Origin: Owenia fusiformis
Lineage: Eukaryota; Annelida; Polychaeta; Sabellida; Oweniidae
DNA: 64,000 nt
NCBI GenBank assembly: GCA_903813345.2
Contig: CAIIXF020000006.1
Location: 15,444,348-15,508,347, forward strand
Direction: 5' to 3'
This document shows positions 8,596-21,022 of this stretch, one piece after another. Numbering within the stretch: the stretch's first letter is position 1; each line of letters starts with the position of its first letter. Under the pieces are notes generated by a model. It ran no database searches, was not told where the DNA came from, and saw only the letters and a program-made list of their open reading frames with translations. The position numbers and the translations under genes are program-made.

Positions 8596-9362
8596 TTGTT
8601 TGACAAAAATGAATCGTAATTACATAGTTTGATGTATATGATCTTAAAATGTTTAATTAAGTAAGAATGAAAAAATAAAATTTAAAATTTTTGTAAGGGT
8701 AAAAATTGTCAGACAAAAATGAAGCGTTTAGAGATCATATAGCGAGTATATGGGCTTAGGATGTTGAAGGAAGTTAAAAATAAAAAAAAATAAAACTGAA
8801 AATTTTTGTAAGGGTAAACATTTTTTGGACAAAAAATGAAGCGTGCTAACATCTTTTAGTCTTTATACAGACTCGGACTGCTGAAATAGGTGAAAATGAA
8901 TAAAGTATCGAAAAATTTTGCGAGGGTAAAACATTTGCCTGACGAAAATTAAGTGTTTTGACATGTTATAATATGTATACGATCTTAGGATATTGAAATA
9001 AGTTAAAATGAAAAAAATGAATTGAAAATTTTTTGTGAGGGTAAAACGTTTGCTGGTCAAAAATGAAGTGTTTTGACATGTTGTAGTATGTATACGGTCT
9101 TAGGATGTCGAAATAAATAAAAATGAAAAAATGAAAATTTTTGTAAGGGTAAAATGACAAAAATGAAGCGCGCTTACATCTTTTATTCTTTAAGTGGACT
9201 TAAGACAATAAGTGAAAAAATGAAAAATAAAATTGAAAATTTACGCGAGGGTTAAAAGATTGTTGGATAAATATGTAATGTTCTGACATTATATAGTCGT
9301 ATATGGACTCGGGATGTTGAAATAAGTGAACAATGTAAAATAAGATTTTTGCGAGGCTATAC
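8553..9362 (+). repeat. Subterminal tandem array of about eight divergent 101-119-bp units
   Basis: A core of the form GCGAGGGTAAAACATTTG followed by GACAAAAATGAAG recurs at about 8581, 8693, 8811, 8930, 9037, 9145, 9246 and 9352. Each core is followed by a TATA-rich stretch and GTTGAAATAAGT. The units are clearly related but divergent. The array fills the space between the integrase start and the right inverted repeat, as iterated protein-binding or promoter sites of a viral terminus might. Confidence 0.85.
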
Positions 9363-9563
9363 TTGTAAATAAAAATAAATAAATTTCAAAATTCCCCCAA
9401 AAATTCTCAAGATGTAATTGATCTCATTGTGAAAGCGAGGGGAACAATACAGGGAGTCTACTTTTTTGCCCTAAGTAAACTTTTATTTATCAATATATCC
9501 GTTTAAAGACTGTCTCGATTATTAATTAACCTATTCACAATACTGATGCTAGATTATCAATTG

Positions 9564-9907
9564 ACGGCCGTTTCGAACTTGGTAATCGAAGTTGGGTTTA
9601 TGAGTTTGATTATTCCTTTTTTACGACTTACAGCTGTCAACCTTCTCATCAAAATTGCTAGGATTGTACCGTAAGTGCTGGCTGAAGCTAGATTATAAAT
9701 TCATGATAAACCATCCATCAATGTTAATGAGACATTTATTGCCCATTAACCCATGTTATTAAACCCATAGAGGCTAATACGTACCGAGTCACGTGGCTTA
9801 TAAATTGACCAATCACAGCGAGGTCACGTGATTAAAATTGACCAATCAGAGCGCTTATATTTGACCTCTGCCGAACACTTCCGGGTCGCTGTGCCTATTA
9901 GACTACT
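9564..9907 (-). repeat. Right terminal inverted repeat of the Polinton
   Basis: 344 bp, near-perfect inverse of the left repeat, with the same paired CCAAT-box and E-box modules. It ends CT-3', the mirror of the AG-5' left end. Confidence 0.95.
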
Positions 9908-9913
9908 TCAACT
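9908..9913 (+). repeat. Target-site duplication, right copy
   Basis: The hexamer tcaact lies directly after the right inverted repeat and matches 221-226 exactly. Confidence 0.9.
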
Positions 9914-11206
9914 CATAACGGAAATTTTGCAACAACTACTTGATGGTGTGCTGAGTCAATATTGGTAAAATCAAAAAAAATTCACTTTGCTTCCTTCTAG
10001 AATTAATTTAAATCATATACAATAACATATATTCAACACAGTCACTTGTCAACATATGGGTTCTTGTCAATGTGTTTCACTTAGTTCTATGTCACCCTGA
10101 TGGGTCAAATGAGATTAAGGTCAATTCAAGGTCAAGTTTCAAGGGCCAATGTCAATATTTTTTGTCCATTTTAAGGATCTCATACTCTATGTCATTGTAA
10201 TGATGGTAAAGGACCCCAGTGTCACAATTTTAGGCCAGGGCCATTTGCAAAGTCGTGAAAGTCAAACGTGAAATATGGGCTCTATATTTTCATGCTTTTG
10301 TATTGCAGATGTGCGTTGTTACTATGTTGGGGTACAATGGCTATGAGGTCACACAAGGTCAAGGTCATTCTTTTGTTCCTATTTTTACATGTAGGTCTAA
10401 TACACAATTGAAATAATGAATACCGTAGCTGTATAATTTTATTGAAAAAGTTCCTAGTATACAAACATATAAATGTAAAAATACATTTTGTAAAATATTA
10501 TTACAAAAACAAACATGTATAAAAGCTTGTGGCATCTCAAATGCCAAACTCTGTCTATAAGCATTAAAAAGCGAGATAAAAATATATGATTTTAGAATCT
10601 TATAAGATCAATGACAGTTTCAGACCTTGGACTATATATATCAGACTCTAGTAGCAATCTAAAGTCTAAGTCAATGCATGAGGAAATCAACTGAAGAAAA
10701 AATTATTGAATCCCATATCACAAATTCAATTCGGACAGAGGCATTCCTTTTGCAACATATTGCTGTTTGGTGGCAGAGAAAACAGTTTTATGTCTCTGTT
10801 TGTGTGTATAAAGTTTTATATTTTTGAAATTTTTTATTGCAAATTATAGCAAAACTGCTCATTCCTAATGCATCGACTTAAACTTTATATTATCTTTGTG
10901 ATTGAGTAGTTGAGTGTTAATTCCATGGGTGTGCTGCTGAATTTGAGTAAAACCCATGTTACTACATTGTACTATGTTATTACTTGAGAACACTCCCTAA
11001 GTGTTAACTGGCATTGATGCTGTGGTGTATTAAAGCTTGTATTGTCTTCATGATCATATATTTTGTAAATATCATAGTATGTTCATGAATTCTTTTTCCA
11101 CCCAAACTTTTAATCATTGACACTGAAAGCCTTGAGATTAATTTTGTTCACATTGGACAGCATGGCTTTCCTGTATATGTATTGGAATTCCATTGGTCCC
11201 TTGTAG
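9914..11206. other. Host spacer between Polinton and DNase II 3' end
   Basis: No gene. Between about 10080 and 10400 there are scattered AAGGTCAAGGTCA-type repeats that recur elsewhere in the window. The region also includes the likely 3' untranslated region of the DNase II gene. Confidence 0.5.
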
Positions 11207-14200
11207 TTATCCACACTTATCTAGTTTAGCAATAGTGCTATTGAAGGCAGTCCATACATCTTTGTGACTCAGACATACAGTGCCTCCAGACCTGTGGAAT
11301 TGGCTTATCTGAAACAACAGAGAAATATATGGCTTGGTCATGGAACTTTTATCTTATATAATACAACAAGTGTGTAAAAATGTTTCTGATTTTTAGTACA
11401 CTATAGACCAGTCAATAACACGATTGGAAACCAATTTTTTAATCCGTTGCCAAATGTAATGTAATTGCCACAGGAAATGAGACAACCATGAGTATTAAAT
11501 ACTGCACGGAGAGTGGATGGAATTTTTATGAACATCATTAAAAAGTGAAAGATTCCTTATTTATGGACTAAGATTATATAATGCAAAATAACAATGTATC
11601 AATAATTCACTAAATGTCTGAACGGCAAACATTAATCGTGGAATGAATAATGGTCAGATTGAATTGAAACAATTATCAAGAATTTTCAAAAAAAAGCTTC
11701 AAATAAAACTCCTTCTGTAGATCCAACTGACCATCAAATCTAGATGCTGGTATAGGTTTCCTCCTTTAAGGTGTTGGCACTCAGCAGTCTACCTGTCTAT
11801 TTACATATAAAACCTGTCTAATCTGAATGCCTCTGGGACTGACCTTAAGTGTTCAGATTAGCAGGTGTTCAAATTTCGAGGTTTTATTAATGTGTAAGTC
11901 AATGGGAGATTACAAATTTGAGACCGAAGAAAAGTGGTAACATTGAGAGTTGCTTGGATTAGACAGGGGTTCAGATATACAGGTTTCACAGTATGTATAT
12001 CACCTATATTGGATTAGACAGGGGTTCAGATATACAGGTTTCACAGTATGTATATCACCTATATCGGATTAGACAGGGGTTCAGATAAACAGGTTTCACA
12101 GTATGTATATCACCTATATCGGATTAGACAGGGGTTCAGATATACAGGTTTCACAGTATGTATATCACCTATATCGGATTAGACAGGGGTTCAGATATAC
12201 AGGTTTCACAGTATGTATATCACCTATATCGGATTAGACAGGGGTTCAGATATACAGGTTTCACAGTATGTATATCACCTATATCGGATTAGACAGGGGT
12301 TCAGATATACAGGTTTCACAGTATGTATATCGCCTATATCGGATTAGACAGGGGTTCAGATATACAGGTTTCACAGTATGTATATCACCTATATCGGATT
12401 AGACAGGGGTTCAGATATACAGGTTTCACAGTATGTATATCACCTATATCGGATTAGACAGGGGTTCAGATATACAGGTTTCACAGTATGTATATCGCCT
12501 ATATCGGATTAGACAGGGGTTCAGATATACAGGTTTCACAGTATGTTTATCACCTATATCGGATTAGACAGGGGTTCAGATATACAGGTTTCACAGTATG
12601 TATATCACCTATATCGGATTAGACAGGGGTTCAGATATACAGGTTTCACAGTATGTATATCACCTATATCGGATTAGACAGGGGTTCAGATATACAGGTT
12701 TCACAGTATGTATATCGCCTATATCGGATTAGACAGGGGTTCAGATATACAGGTTTCACAGTATGTATATCACCTATATCGGATTAGACAGGGGTTCAGA
12801 TATACAGGTTTCACAGTATGTATATCGCCTATATCGGATTAGACAGGGGTTCAGATATACAGGTTTCACAGTATGTATATCACCTATATCGGATTAGACA
12901 GGGGTTCAGATATACAGGTTTCACAGTATGTATATCGCCTATATCGGATTAGACAGGGGTTCAGATATACAGGTTTCACAGTATGTATATCGCCTATATC
13001 GGATTAGACAGGGGTTCAGATATACAGGTTTCACAGTATGTATATCACCTATATCGGATTAGACAGGGGTTCAGATATACAGGTTTCACAGTATGTATAT
13101 CGCCAAGAGAGGTATATGGTGCCTTTAAGGTGTTAGCAGCTTACCTGTCTATTTATATCACCTATACAGGTATAGGGTGCCTTTAAGGTGTTAGCAGCTT
13201 ACCTGTCTATTTATATCACCTATACAGGTACAGGGTGCCTTTAAGGTGTTAGCAGCTTACCTGTCTATTTATATCACCTATACAGGTATAGGGTGCCTTT
13301 AAGGTGTTAGCAGCTTACCTGTCTATTTATATCACCTATACAGGTACAGGGTGCCTTTAAGGTGTTAGCAGCTTACCTGTCTATTTATATCACCTATACA
13401 GGTATAGGGTGCCTTTAAGGTGTTAGCAGCTTACCTGTCTATTTATATCACCTATACAGGTATAGGGTGCCTTTAAGGTGTTAGCAGCTTACCTGTCTAT
13501 TTATATCACCTATACAGGTATAGGGTGCCTTTAAGGTGTTAGAAGCAGCCCATTTGGAATGATCCCCATGATTTGAGAATGTTATATTATGTGGCATACT
13601 GATGTCATCAATGGTTTGAATCTGAAAACAATCAATATTTCAATTAAAAATATAAATGTAAGTCACTATGTCATCTTGACAAGAATTACACCTGAACAAT
13701 AAGAAGGCCGTAATAAGAAAACAACTCGGTTTCAGAAAAAGTAACAAAATTAATGGTTGATCATAATATGTTGATAATAAATGTGACATAGTGGTTGCCA
13801 TAAAAACTGAGAATGCATGTAAGTTTAGGTTAGATTTTGTAACATCACAAATATGTGAACTGTAAGATAGTTACATTCAGGTAGATGCTGTGATAAAGAG
13901 CTCACCTTGGTAGTGATGTTACAGTAGATCGGGAGATCTCCAGCACCATTCTGCCATGTTTCAACATTAAGAGATGTATTCAAATAATATGCCACAAGAT
14001 CTCCATATAACTCTGAAATCAATTAAAACTTATTTCAATTTAGATGCCATCCTACTTATGCAACGTTGCTTTCAAGACCTCATCCAACTGTGAGTTTTCT
14101 TGCAACAACATCAGCTCAATGAAGGGACTCACTCTCTAATATGAGTTCAACATTCAATGAATGGTACAAAAAACAAGCATACTCACTGAATGATGAAGTT

Positions 14201-17200
14201 TAGATAATAAGTACCCTTGCATTGGTTAAACTATAGCATTTCTCGAATAACTGAAATAATAGCTGATAAAACAGAAGTACGACAGGGCAATTTCTACATG
14301 CGTATAGACCTATGCACTTCCCTTTTGATCTACATGTATGCATTGGCTTTCAACTCTGATTGAAAGCCCATGATGTATGATATTGATTTCAGTTCAAATA
14401 AAACAAAGTTCTTCTTTAAATTATCATTAATGTTTGACCAACTAATAAGTAAATGCAGTATTCCATTATATACACAATGAGTGGATAAGTCAGATCACAA
14501 AAATATGCAACCCTGGGAATGAAACAGATGTACGTATTTCTTGGCCCACTTTGTAGATGCCATAAAATGTACTTTTACCTTTATCCCATTTCTTGTGTTT
14601 GGCAAAGCTTATAAATTGTGTATTTTTAAGAGATATCAATTTCTCAACAGAGAAATATGGTGCTGGGGGTGTGCTCTTCTTCATGTGTATAATATCATAC
14701 AAATGTGGGTTCTTTTCGGCCCATGACATTGGTATCTTGCCATCATATACATATGGCTGGTTATGCCACAGTTGCTTGCCTGAAATCAGCAAATGCTTGA
14801 ATAAAAATATAGGCAAACTGAAGTATTGGGGGAGCATTTTGCACATTAGAGACTTCTATGAGGGGGGTATCACTATAACTATTTGTGTATAATGTAAAGC
14901 ATGGGTTACACTGAACTTGTACATACTTTTCAATTATCTAAGAGAAATATTACTTCTAAACAGGTATTCTTATGTTTATAAAATGCAAATGCACAATTGT
15001 TATCAAAGGAAAACTTTTATAACCTGAAAAAGTAGAGATTATATGGAAGAACATACTGTGTCAATATAAACTCACCAACTACTGTACTCTGAGAGTATGC
15101 CAATGATATGCAGAGCATTGATTGTCCATATCTCAAAGCATTGTCCGGCCATGTGTATGAGTCACTTGAAGCTGGTGGAAATTTTGGCACACTATGAATT
15201 AACCAGAAGCCAGTTTCTTTATCAAACATTACATCACCTGAAAATAGAATTATAGATTTAATCATTTAAACCAGTCAGAAATGGCAAAGGAAAGGATAGT
15301 GTTAAACTTTGGTATCGATATACAGTGACATAACCAGGAAGAAAAAGGCGACAAGGCAAAAAATATTTCCAAACCTTACCCCGCTTGCCTGGCAATAGAA
15401 GAACGCAATGATAACCCTCACTTAATGAGAAATTGTTCACAATTGATGATTTAAGATTAAAATTATACAATTAATTTACAACTCATCATTCCTAGAGGAG
15501 TAATTTGTGAAAGAATGTGAAAAAAGCGATAAGGCAAATGTCTCGTCTGCCTCAGCCTGGCTACGCTAGAGCTATATATACTACATAAAAGTGTTTCATT
15601 TGCTTACACAGTGACTGAAAATACACAGCCAGCTGACATGCCAACTGCTCCTCTAAAATTTTACAGAGAAGTATTTTTTATTTTTGACTTGACTGAAACA
15701 GTTAACATATGTCATGTAGTAGTTTAATATCCTTTATATTATGTTTATTCTAATTTTGCCTCACCTACATGTACATAGCAGAATTGTATGTTCTATATTT
15801 CTGTTATTGCTCTATGCATTTTCATTAAATATTATGTTCACCTTTTGTGTGGCCGTAGCTACCAGTTTTCTTTCCATCCGGATGTTCATCATTGTACATT
15901 ACATAGAGGACATTCTGAAAGATAAAGTAATGCATTGCTTCCTAGACAGATATATCACACAACAGATATCACTTGAGGTCAAGGTAACATTAATAGGTCA
16001 AGGTCACTTGTATTTCAAATTTTGGATAATTGTTGTGCCTTCTTAACTTCATTGTTGACATGGTTGAGGGACAAAGGCATATACATAATAAATTTAATAA
16101 ACATGAATTAAATAAACATGAATTTCTCAGCTTAATAAGCTCATCATCTACATTAAGTCAAGAACAATGGTCAAAACTTTGGCTTTGTATAAAAAAACTC
16201 CTACCTCATACCCACCTACCCACGTATGTGGGACATGATACAGTCTTTGAAGGGTTCAATTTTAAAGATCTTAGTTTATTAAATCTTAGTTTATGATGAA
16301 TTATAGATGCATTTGTAAGGACCCTTGATAGCAAGTTGCTTCTACATGTACATCCCAGCTAGAGCCCACTCGGGGCATCAAATTTAGCACACTTTCTTTC
16401 AATTTCTTTATCTGGCTTGTTAGACCTATGCTCGCGGTCATTAGTTATTTATTCCCCTGGGGCGCCCTCGGGTCATTTCTCATTAAAATACATCCATATA
16501 TGCCTTTATTTATGGATCTGTCATCTGTCTAGTCATAATTTGAGTTATTTTGAGATTTAATAATCTTTAAAATTGAACCCTTCGATGACTGTATCATGTT
16601 CGGCATAGGTGGGTAGGTGGGTATGAGGTTTTTTATACAAAGCCCAAGACTTTTGACTCAAAAGCTAAGAAAGGAAATTCTCCATGAAGATTTAGATCAT
16701 TTAATAGGTCAAGGTCATGTAAAAAATTTAATCATCATGTATAGTTGATGAATTGTTCTGATTCTAGAACTCTATCTAGTCTATCAAGTCTACATGCATG
16801 TTACCATATCAGTATCACAGAATGTCAAGATCACCTGACAAAAAAAGCAAAGGGAATCCTATGAGAAAAATTTGAACACTTTGTAAATACATGTATATTC
16901 AACTGACTGTGAAAGTAAGAGGGCCTACAATACCCTCTGAATTGACTTCTGACCTTGAAACAGATATACAGTACATGTATGTCCTGGTATAATGTAGAGA
17001 ACATAGGTTTTAGGCCGATATAAAGATGGCAGCACCAGAATCTAATGTTATAGTAAACACAGATTGATTATACCATGCCATCTTTATCTAAAAACGATTT
17101 CTATCGACCTTAGCCTATGGTAGAGAATGATGTGATGAGACTGCTGGGCAGATATAATATGACAAAACTATTTCCTTCTTCTCACAACCTTTATTTTAAC

Positions 17201-18300
17201 TTCACAGGTAGTTACGGATCACATCTGGATCCTTTTTCAACAAGAACGTGTTCAAGAAGATATAATATGTTTTTGAGATGGCCTCACTTTTAAAAAAGAT
17301 ATACTTACTCCTGCCTCTCGGTTCATATAAATCTGTTGAAGGGTGTAAAAAACTGCATGGTCAGCACTTTTATTCAGGGATACATCAGAAAGTGTCCATG
17401 TTGGGTTATTTGTATCCATGTAGAAATGACCAACTCCTCCATCTATGAGGGGATTTGGACTGTCTATTTTGGGTAGTTTATACACAACAAACCTATAAAT
17501 ATATAGGATACCAAAAAACAAAGGCAGTTTCAAGCACACCCTTTCCTCAATGATGCTCTCACATGGAAAATCATAGCCCTATTATCCAGAACTCTATATT
17601 GGTTGACTACTATGTATGCATGCCGGCCAGATTCTTTTGTAGTAGGATCTGGGGCGGTGAATTCGTACGATCCGCGATCCGATCCGGATAAATTTCGTCA
17701 TGGTAATAATGCATTGTGGGATTAAATCCAAGAATTAATCCGAAAATCTGTGAATTCGTACGATCCTGGGATTAATCTCAGGATAAATCTCAATCCACTT
17801 CTTGACGTGGATTACTTTTTGGATAAATTTTATCCGAATTCCAATGCAAATTGGATAAATCTTGGGGATTCCCCCTCATAATCCTCGGATCATACGAATT
17901 CACCAAATATTACAGATTAATCGGAGTAGCAATCCAAGATTTATCACAAAAGATAAAATTTACTGGATTGGATTGGGGATCGTACGAATTCAGTAACCCT
18001 AATCACATTCATCTTTATATGTAGAATTTGATTTGGCAAAATCAAACTGCTATTGAATCAATGAATGTGCATGATGATGATGAACAGGATATAAAAAATC
18101 AAAGCCATCGCAAAATTTCTTTCTTTTAGTTCTCAAACGTATATTTGTTTCCATCTTGGGAACAGAACATAAACACTTTTATTTGTATATACTAACCAAT
18201 CGACTGGATTTCCATCTTTGTCCTTGCAAACAATACTAGCTTCACAAAACGGTAAAAGGCAAAAAGAAAAAAGTAGAAATAAACCACCGGAAGTGGTCAT
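11207..18300 (-). CDS. DNASE2: Deoxyribonuclease II, 8 exons, complete
   Basis: Exons (minus): 18197-18300, 17309-17492, 15842-15914, 15076-15237, 14579-14779, 13906-14012, 13493-13621, 11207-11308. All joins are in phase with GT-AG borders and give 353 residues, the usual length. A signal peptide precedes CKDKDGNPVDW; then come FVVYKLPK, the first catalytic HxK motif (H118-T-K120 in YGHTKG), GFWLIHSVPKFPP, and the second HxK (H298-S-K300 in DHSKW). Acid endonuclease of the lysosome that degrades engulfed DNA, with a PLD-like fold. It is divergently placed from uricase. The donor of exon 7 is embedded in a 58-bp tandem array that repeats exon end plus splice site, and intron 7 also holds a 55-bp minisatellite. 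The Cys that follows DHSKW in vertebrates is Ala here; that change sits at the edge of the repeat. Confidence 0.96.
11956..13104 (+). repeat. 55-bp minisatellite, about 21 copies, in DNase II intron 7
   Basis: Unit begins GGATTAGACAGGGGTTCAGA and ends CACCTATATC; units are almost identical (scattered A/G in CACC/CGCC, one T). The first copy is continuous with a degenerate inverted-repeat element to its left (about 11800-11990, with AACCTGTCTAATCTGAA), so the array looks like amplification of that element's right end. Near-identity implies recent expansion or homogenisation. Confidence 0.95.
13105..13540 (+). repeat. 58-bp array built from the DNase II exon 7/intron 7 junction
   Basis: About 7.5 units of 58 bp. 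On the minus strand each unit holds the last 48 or so bases of exon 7 (encoding TLKAPYTCIGDINRQ in the genuine exon) followed by GTAAGC and a few intron bases. The donor recurs at 58-bp spacing seven times; the exon-proximal one is at 13487-13492. Any distal donor would add GTA AGC TGC TAA, a stop four codons on. Confidence 0.93.
16171..16656. mobile_element. Inverted-repeat (MITE-like) element in DNase II intron 2
   Basis: Arms of about 100 bp: the left reads TTTGGCTTTGTATAAAAAAA then CCCACCTACCCA, the right is its inverse ending AAAGCCCAAGACTTTTGA. No coding capacity. Confidence 0.6.
17657..17992. mobile_element. Palindrome-rich element with GTGAATTCGTACGAT termini in DNase II intron 1
   Basis: Ends are inverted copies of GAATTCGTACGATCC, and a second inverted pair lies inside (about 17750 and 17886). 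The interior is packed with GGATAAAT and GGATTAATCC motifs in both directions. No open frame. Confidence 0.55.
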
Positions 18301-21022
18301 GTTTATATGACCTTGACCCCAACACCCTGTGATTTCTGCTAGAAAGGCCAAACGCATCATATTCCATTCTTGGTCCCATAGATCCCGGTCAGATTCTTTT
18401 GTAGTAGGATCAGGACCTCAATAAATATTCCATAAATGTACAGGTGTAGTTGATTTTGAACGTAGTCTTTGCAAATTGATGCCCGGGGCCAACATCACAG
18501 TGAACATGAAATAAGCGAAAAACTGTTGAGTTTGAAATTCAAAACTACACAAAATAATTTTCTATTTTTGTCTGAAGGGCATGGTTTACATTGCCTATCG
18601 GGGTATATAGACAGAGGCGTAGCGTGGGTATTTTGTGAGAGTACGCCACGATTGCCTCTTCATTGCTATCTTTTTGACTTTCATTCGTTTCATTATAAAG
18701 CAAGACACGATTTTTTCCTTGCCCTATAGATGCTCAAACAAGAGCGTCTCTTGCGAGTTCTAAAAACAAATATAAGCAATTCAATATTCCATATTTTACC
18801 CATAACAATGACATGGAAAGAGGCTATCAGAACTAGCAACCTTGATTTGAAAGGTGTAGGCTTACATGCATGTAACCGTCCGCTAAATATCTAATGTATC
18901 TAATAAATATTCATAATTAATAAATATCTAATACAATACGTTACCGTCCATAGAATTCATAGAAGTCGTCTAACGACATTGCGTTTGAAACCTTATTATG
19001 GCAATATACACCACGTTTCTGTTCTGGATTTTGTCATTTCATAGCTTGTTCATACATAGTTTACTTAGTTAATAGTTTGAGTTGCTTTGAGGCACATGTA
19101 GGCCTACTGAGAAAACACGAGAATGGACTAAAAATTATGAACTTTGATATCTCAGTCGGTAAGTTTACAGCTTATATTCTGCTTCTCGTGAACCACCTGG
19201 CAGATTTGACCCAGTCTTTATAACCATCCATATATACGTCACCGAATGGAACTAGTTGAAAAGGAAATCTTATCTGTGAATCTTGCCTACAGGCGAGAAA
19301 GAGGACATGCTGTCTTTCCCATCCGCCATTTTTTGTTATCGTTACCGCAAAATTTTGACAATCGCCTTGACGTAACCGTCTTGCTATAACACCGTGTGTA
19401 AGCTAGAGACTCAGTAATAAGGGACAACAGCCGACTATTCAAGGTCACATTTAAATCCAATGTTATATCAAGTACCTGTTGATAACCAGGCAAATGATAC
19501 ATGCAAAATGACATAAACGCATGAAAATCAAATGCAGAGAGATAAAAATGTTCACATATATTATTCGTTTCTTTGAATATGCATGTTATCTTTTTAACGA
19601 GTTGAAATATAGATATAAATACAGTAAATAAATCATATAGGCTACATACAGCTCTTACACTCATTATTTGAGCCTAATAAATTACATGAACGAATAATAT
19701 AATTCTCAATGACCTTTATTGGCAAACAAATTTACGAAAAATGGCCATTTTTAATTGAGTGGCCATATTGAAAATTCCTTCCCGAGCAGAGGTTCTACAC
19801 CCATAAGGCATAAGTCTATAAAATTTGAATGAAATCCGTCGACGTATTTGAGTTGTCGCCCGAACACACGGACGAACGAATGGACGGACGAACGGACATC
19901 ATTCGTGTCATTTGTTGCTGCTGCATCAGTGTCTTGATTCGTTATCTTCTTTCTTTGTCTTGATTTGATTGTGATGTAATTATTTATCTTTCTTCAGGGT
20001 CCACAGGCTTGAGACTGCACAGACGGCTTCTCTATAATCCCTCTCCGGTCGTTTGGTGGGATGATAAGCGGCACCTTGTAAAATAAATGATCCCCTCTTC
20101 GTAAAGGCCCATCAGTGGACGTACCTAAACGCTCAGTGGACGTATTAGTGAGAAACCCTGGTATACAATATATAGAGGTTATGTCACTATCGTGGCATAT
20201 ATGCCCGAGGTCTCAGTGATATATGGCCCGACCTAAGAAGAGAATCGGCTAAAAAAAATTCGTAGAATACGTGTCATATTTTACCATACCGTGCGCCTAT
20301 TCGTTTAGCAATTAAATCATAAACCTTTTCTCGAAAAAATAATTTTTGCAGATTTGTTCATTTTTCTACCAGAAATTGCTTGCTCCCCCCTCCGTCCCAT
20401 TTTCACGATCACCGGGCGTGAAACTCATTTCAATCATTTTCAAATCATTTGTTTGTCAATTCTATAAGAAAACGATACTCTCTGACCAGTCTACATCATC
20501 AGGTATGTTATAAATCGTTTATGTCACTATCGTGGCAATATGCCCTCGGTTCTCAGAGATCAATGTCCCTCCCAAGGTCGGGCCATATATCACTGAGATC
20601 TCGGGCATATATGCCACGATAGTGACATAACCTCTAATTATACAATATTCCCATTTGCTTTTTGTAGCAAGGTAAACAATTATCTTAGAAATAATATTTT
20701 CAGAAAGAAAGGAATTAATTTGTCAAAGTCCATTAGGACTTAGGAGAGTAGGTTACAAGTTGCTTACATTTTACTTGTCTAGGAAGTCTTTTAAGAGTTA
20801 AGTAACTGCTAGATAATAAACCATACAATTTACAAATTAAAACCATCATTTATTACTTCTCCAAATATTTTGACATGATTCTTATCTATATAATTATCTA
20901 GTTTTATAATTTTATGTAAAACATTGTACCAGACTGCACCTTTAAACCGATAACATACACAATCATATAAAAAGAATTGTCGACGTGCTGCAGGTTCAGA
21001 GCTGACATATCAGACGATCAAA
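18301..21022. other. Intergenic region between divergent DNase II and uricase
   Basis: No gene. It contains a fragment of a tail with GGACGAACG repeats at about 19700-19900 (related to the element at 49.8-50.6 kb) and the inverted-repeat element at 20175-20634. It must hold the promoters of both flanking genes, but I see no clear TATA box. Confidence 0.5.
20175..20634. mobile_element. MITE-like element with about 60-bp inverted ends
   Basis: The left end GAGGTTATGTCACTATCGTG and its continuation to CCCGACCT are repeated inverted at 20575-20634. A third, partial direct copy lies inside at about 20519-20570. No coding capacity. Confidence 0.75.

Larger units (their letters stand above)
227..9907. 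mobile_element. Polinton/Maverick element, 9.68 kb, complete ends, no pPolB
   Basis: Bounded by near-identical terminal inverted repeats that start 5'-AGTAGTC and end GACTACT-3', and flanked by a perfect 6-bp duplication (tcaact). The AG terminus and 6-bp duplication are the known signature of Polintons. Inside are the hallmark genes: retroviral-type integrase, major capsid protein, penton-like protein, adenain-like protease and packaging ATPase. All of these run on the minus strand; two short spliced genes run on the plus strand at the left end. Polintons are usually 15-20 kb and encode a protein-primed family B DNA polymerase; here no open frame of that size or type exists, and 1854-2738 is gene-free. 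The near-identical repeats suggest a fairly recent insertion, but at least two genes carry single-base frame breaks, so this copy is probably not fully functional. Confidence 0.95.

Noticed and set aside
8863-9160. Overlapping minus-strand frames beginning MFYPRK-like or MSFYPYKNF
   Set aside because: They are translations of the subterminal tandem repeat units; the same peptide at the annotated start of the integrase suggests that the true start there is the internal Met at 8544.
12983-13186. Open frame across the minisatellites
   Set aside because: It translates the 55-bp and 58-bp repeats; the coding strand here is the minus strand of DNase II.
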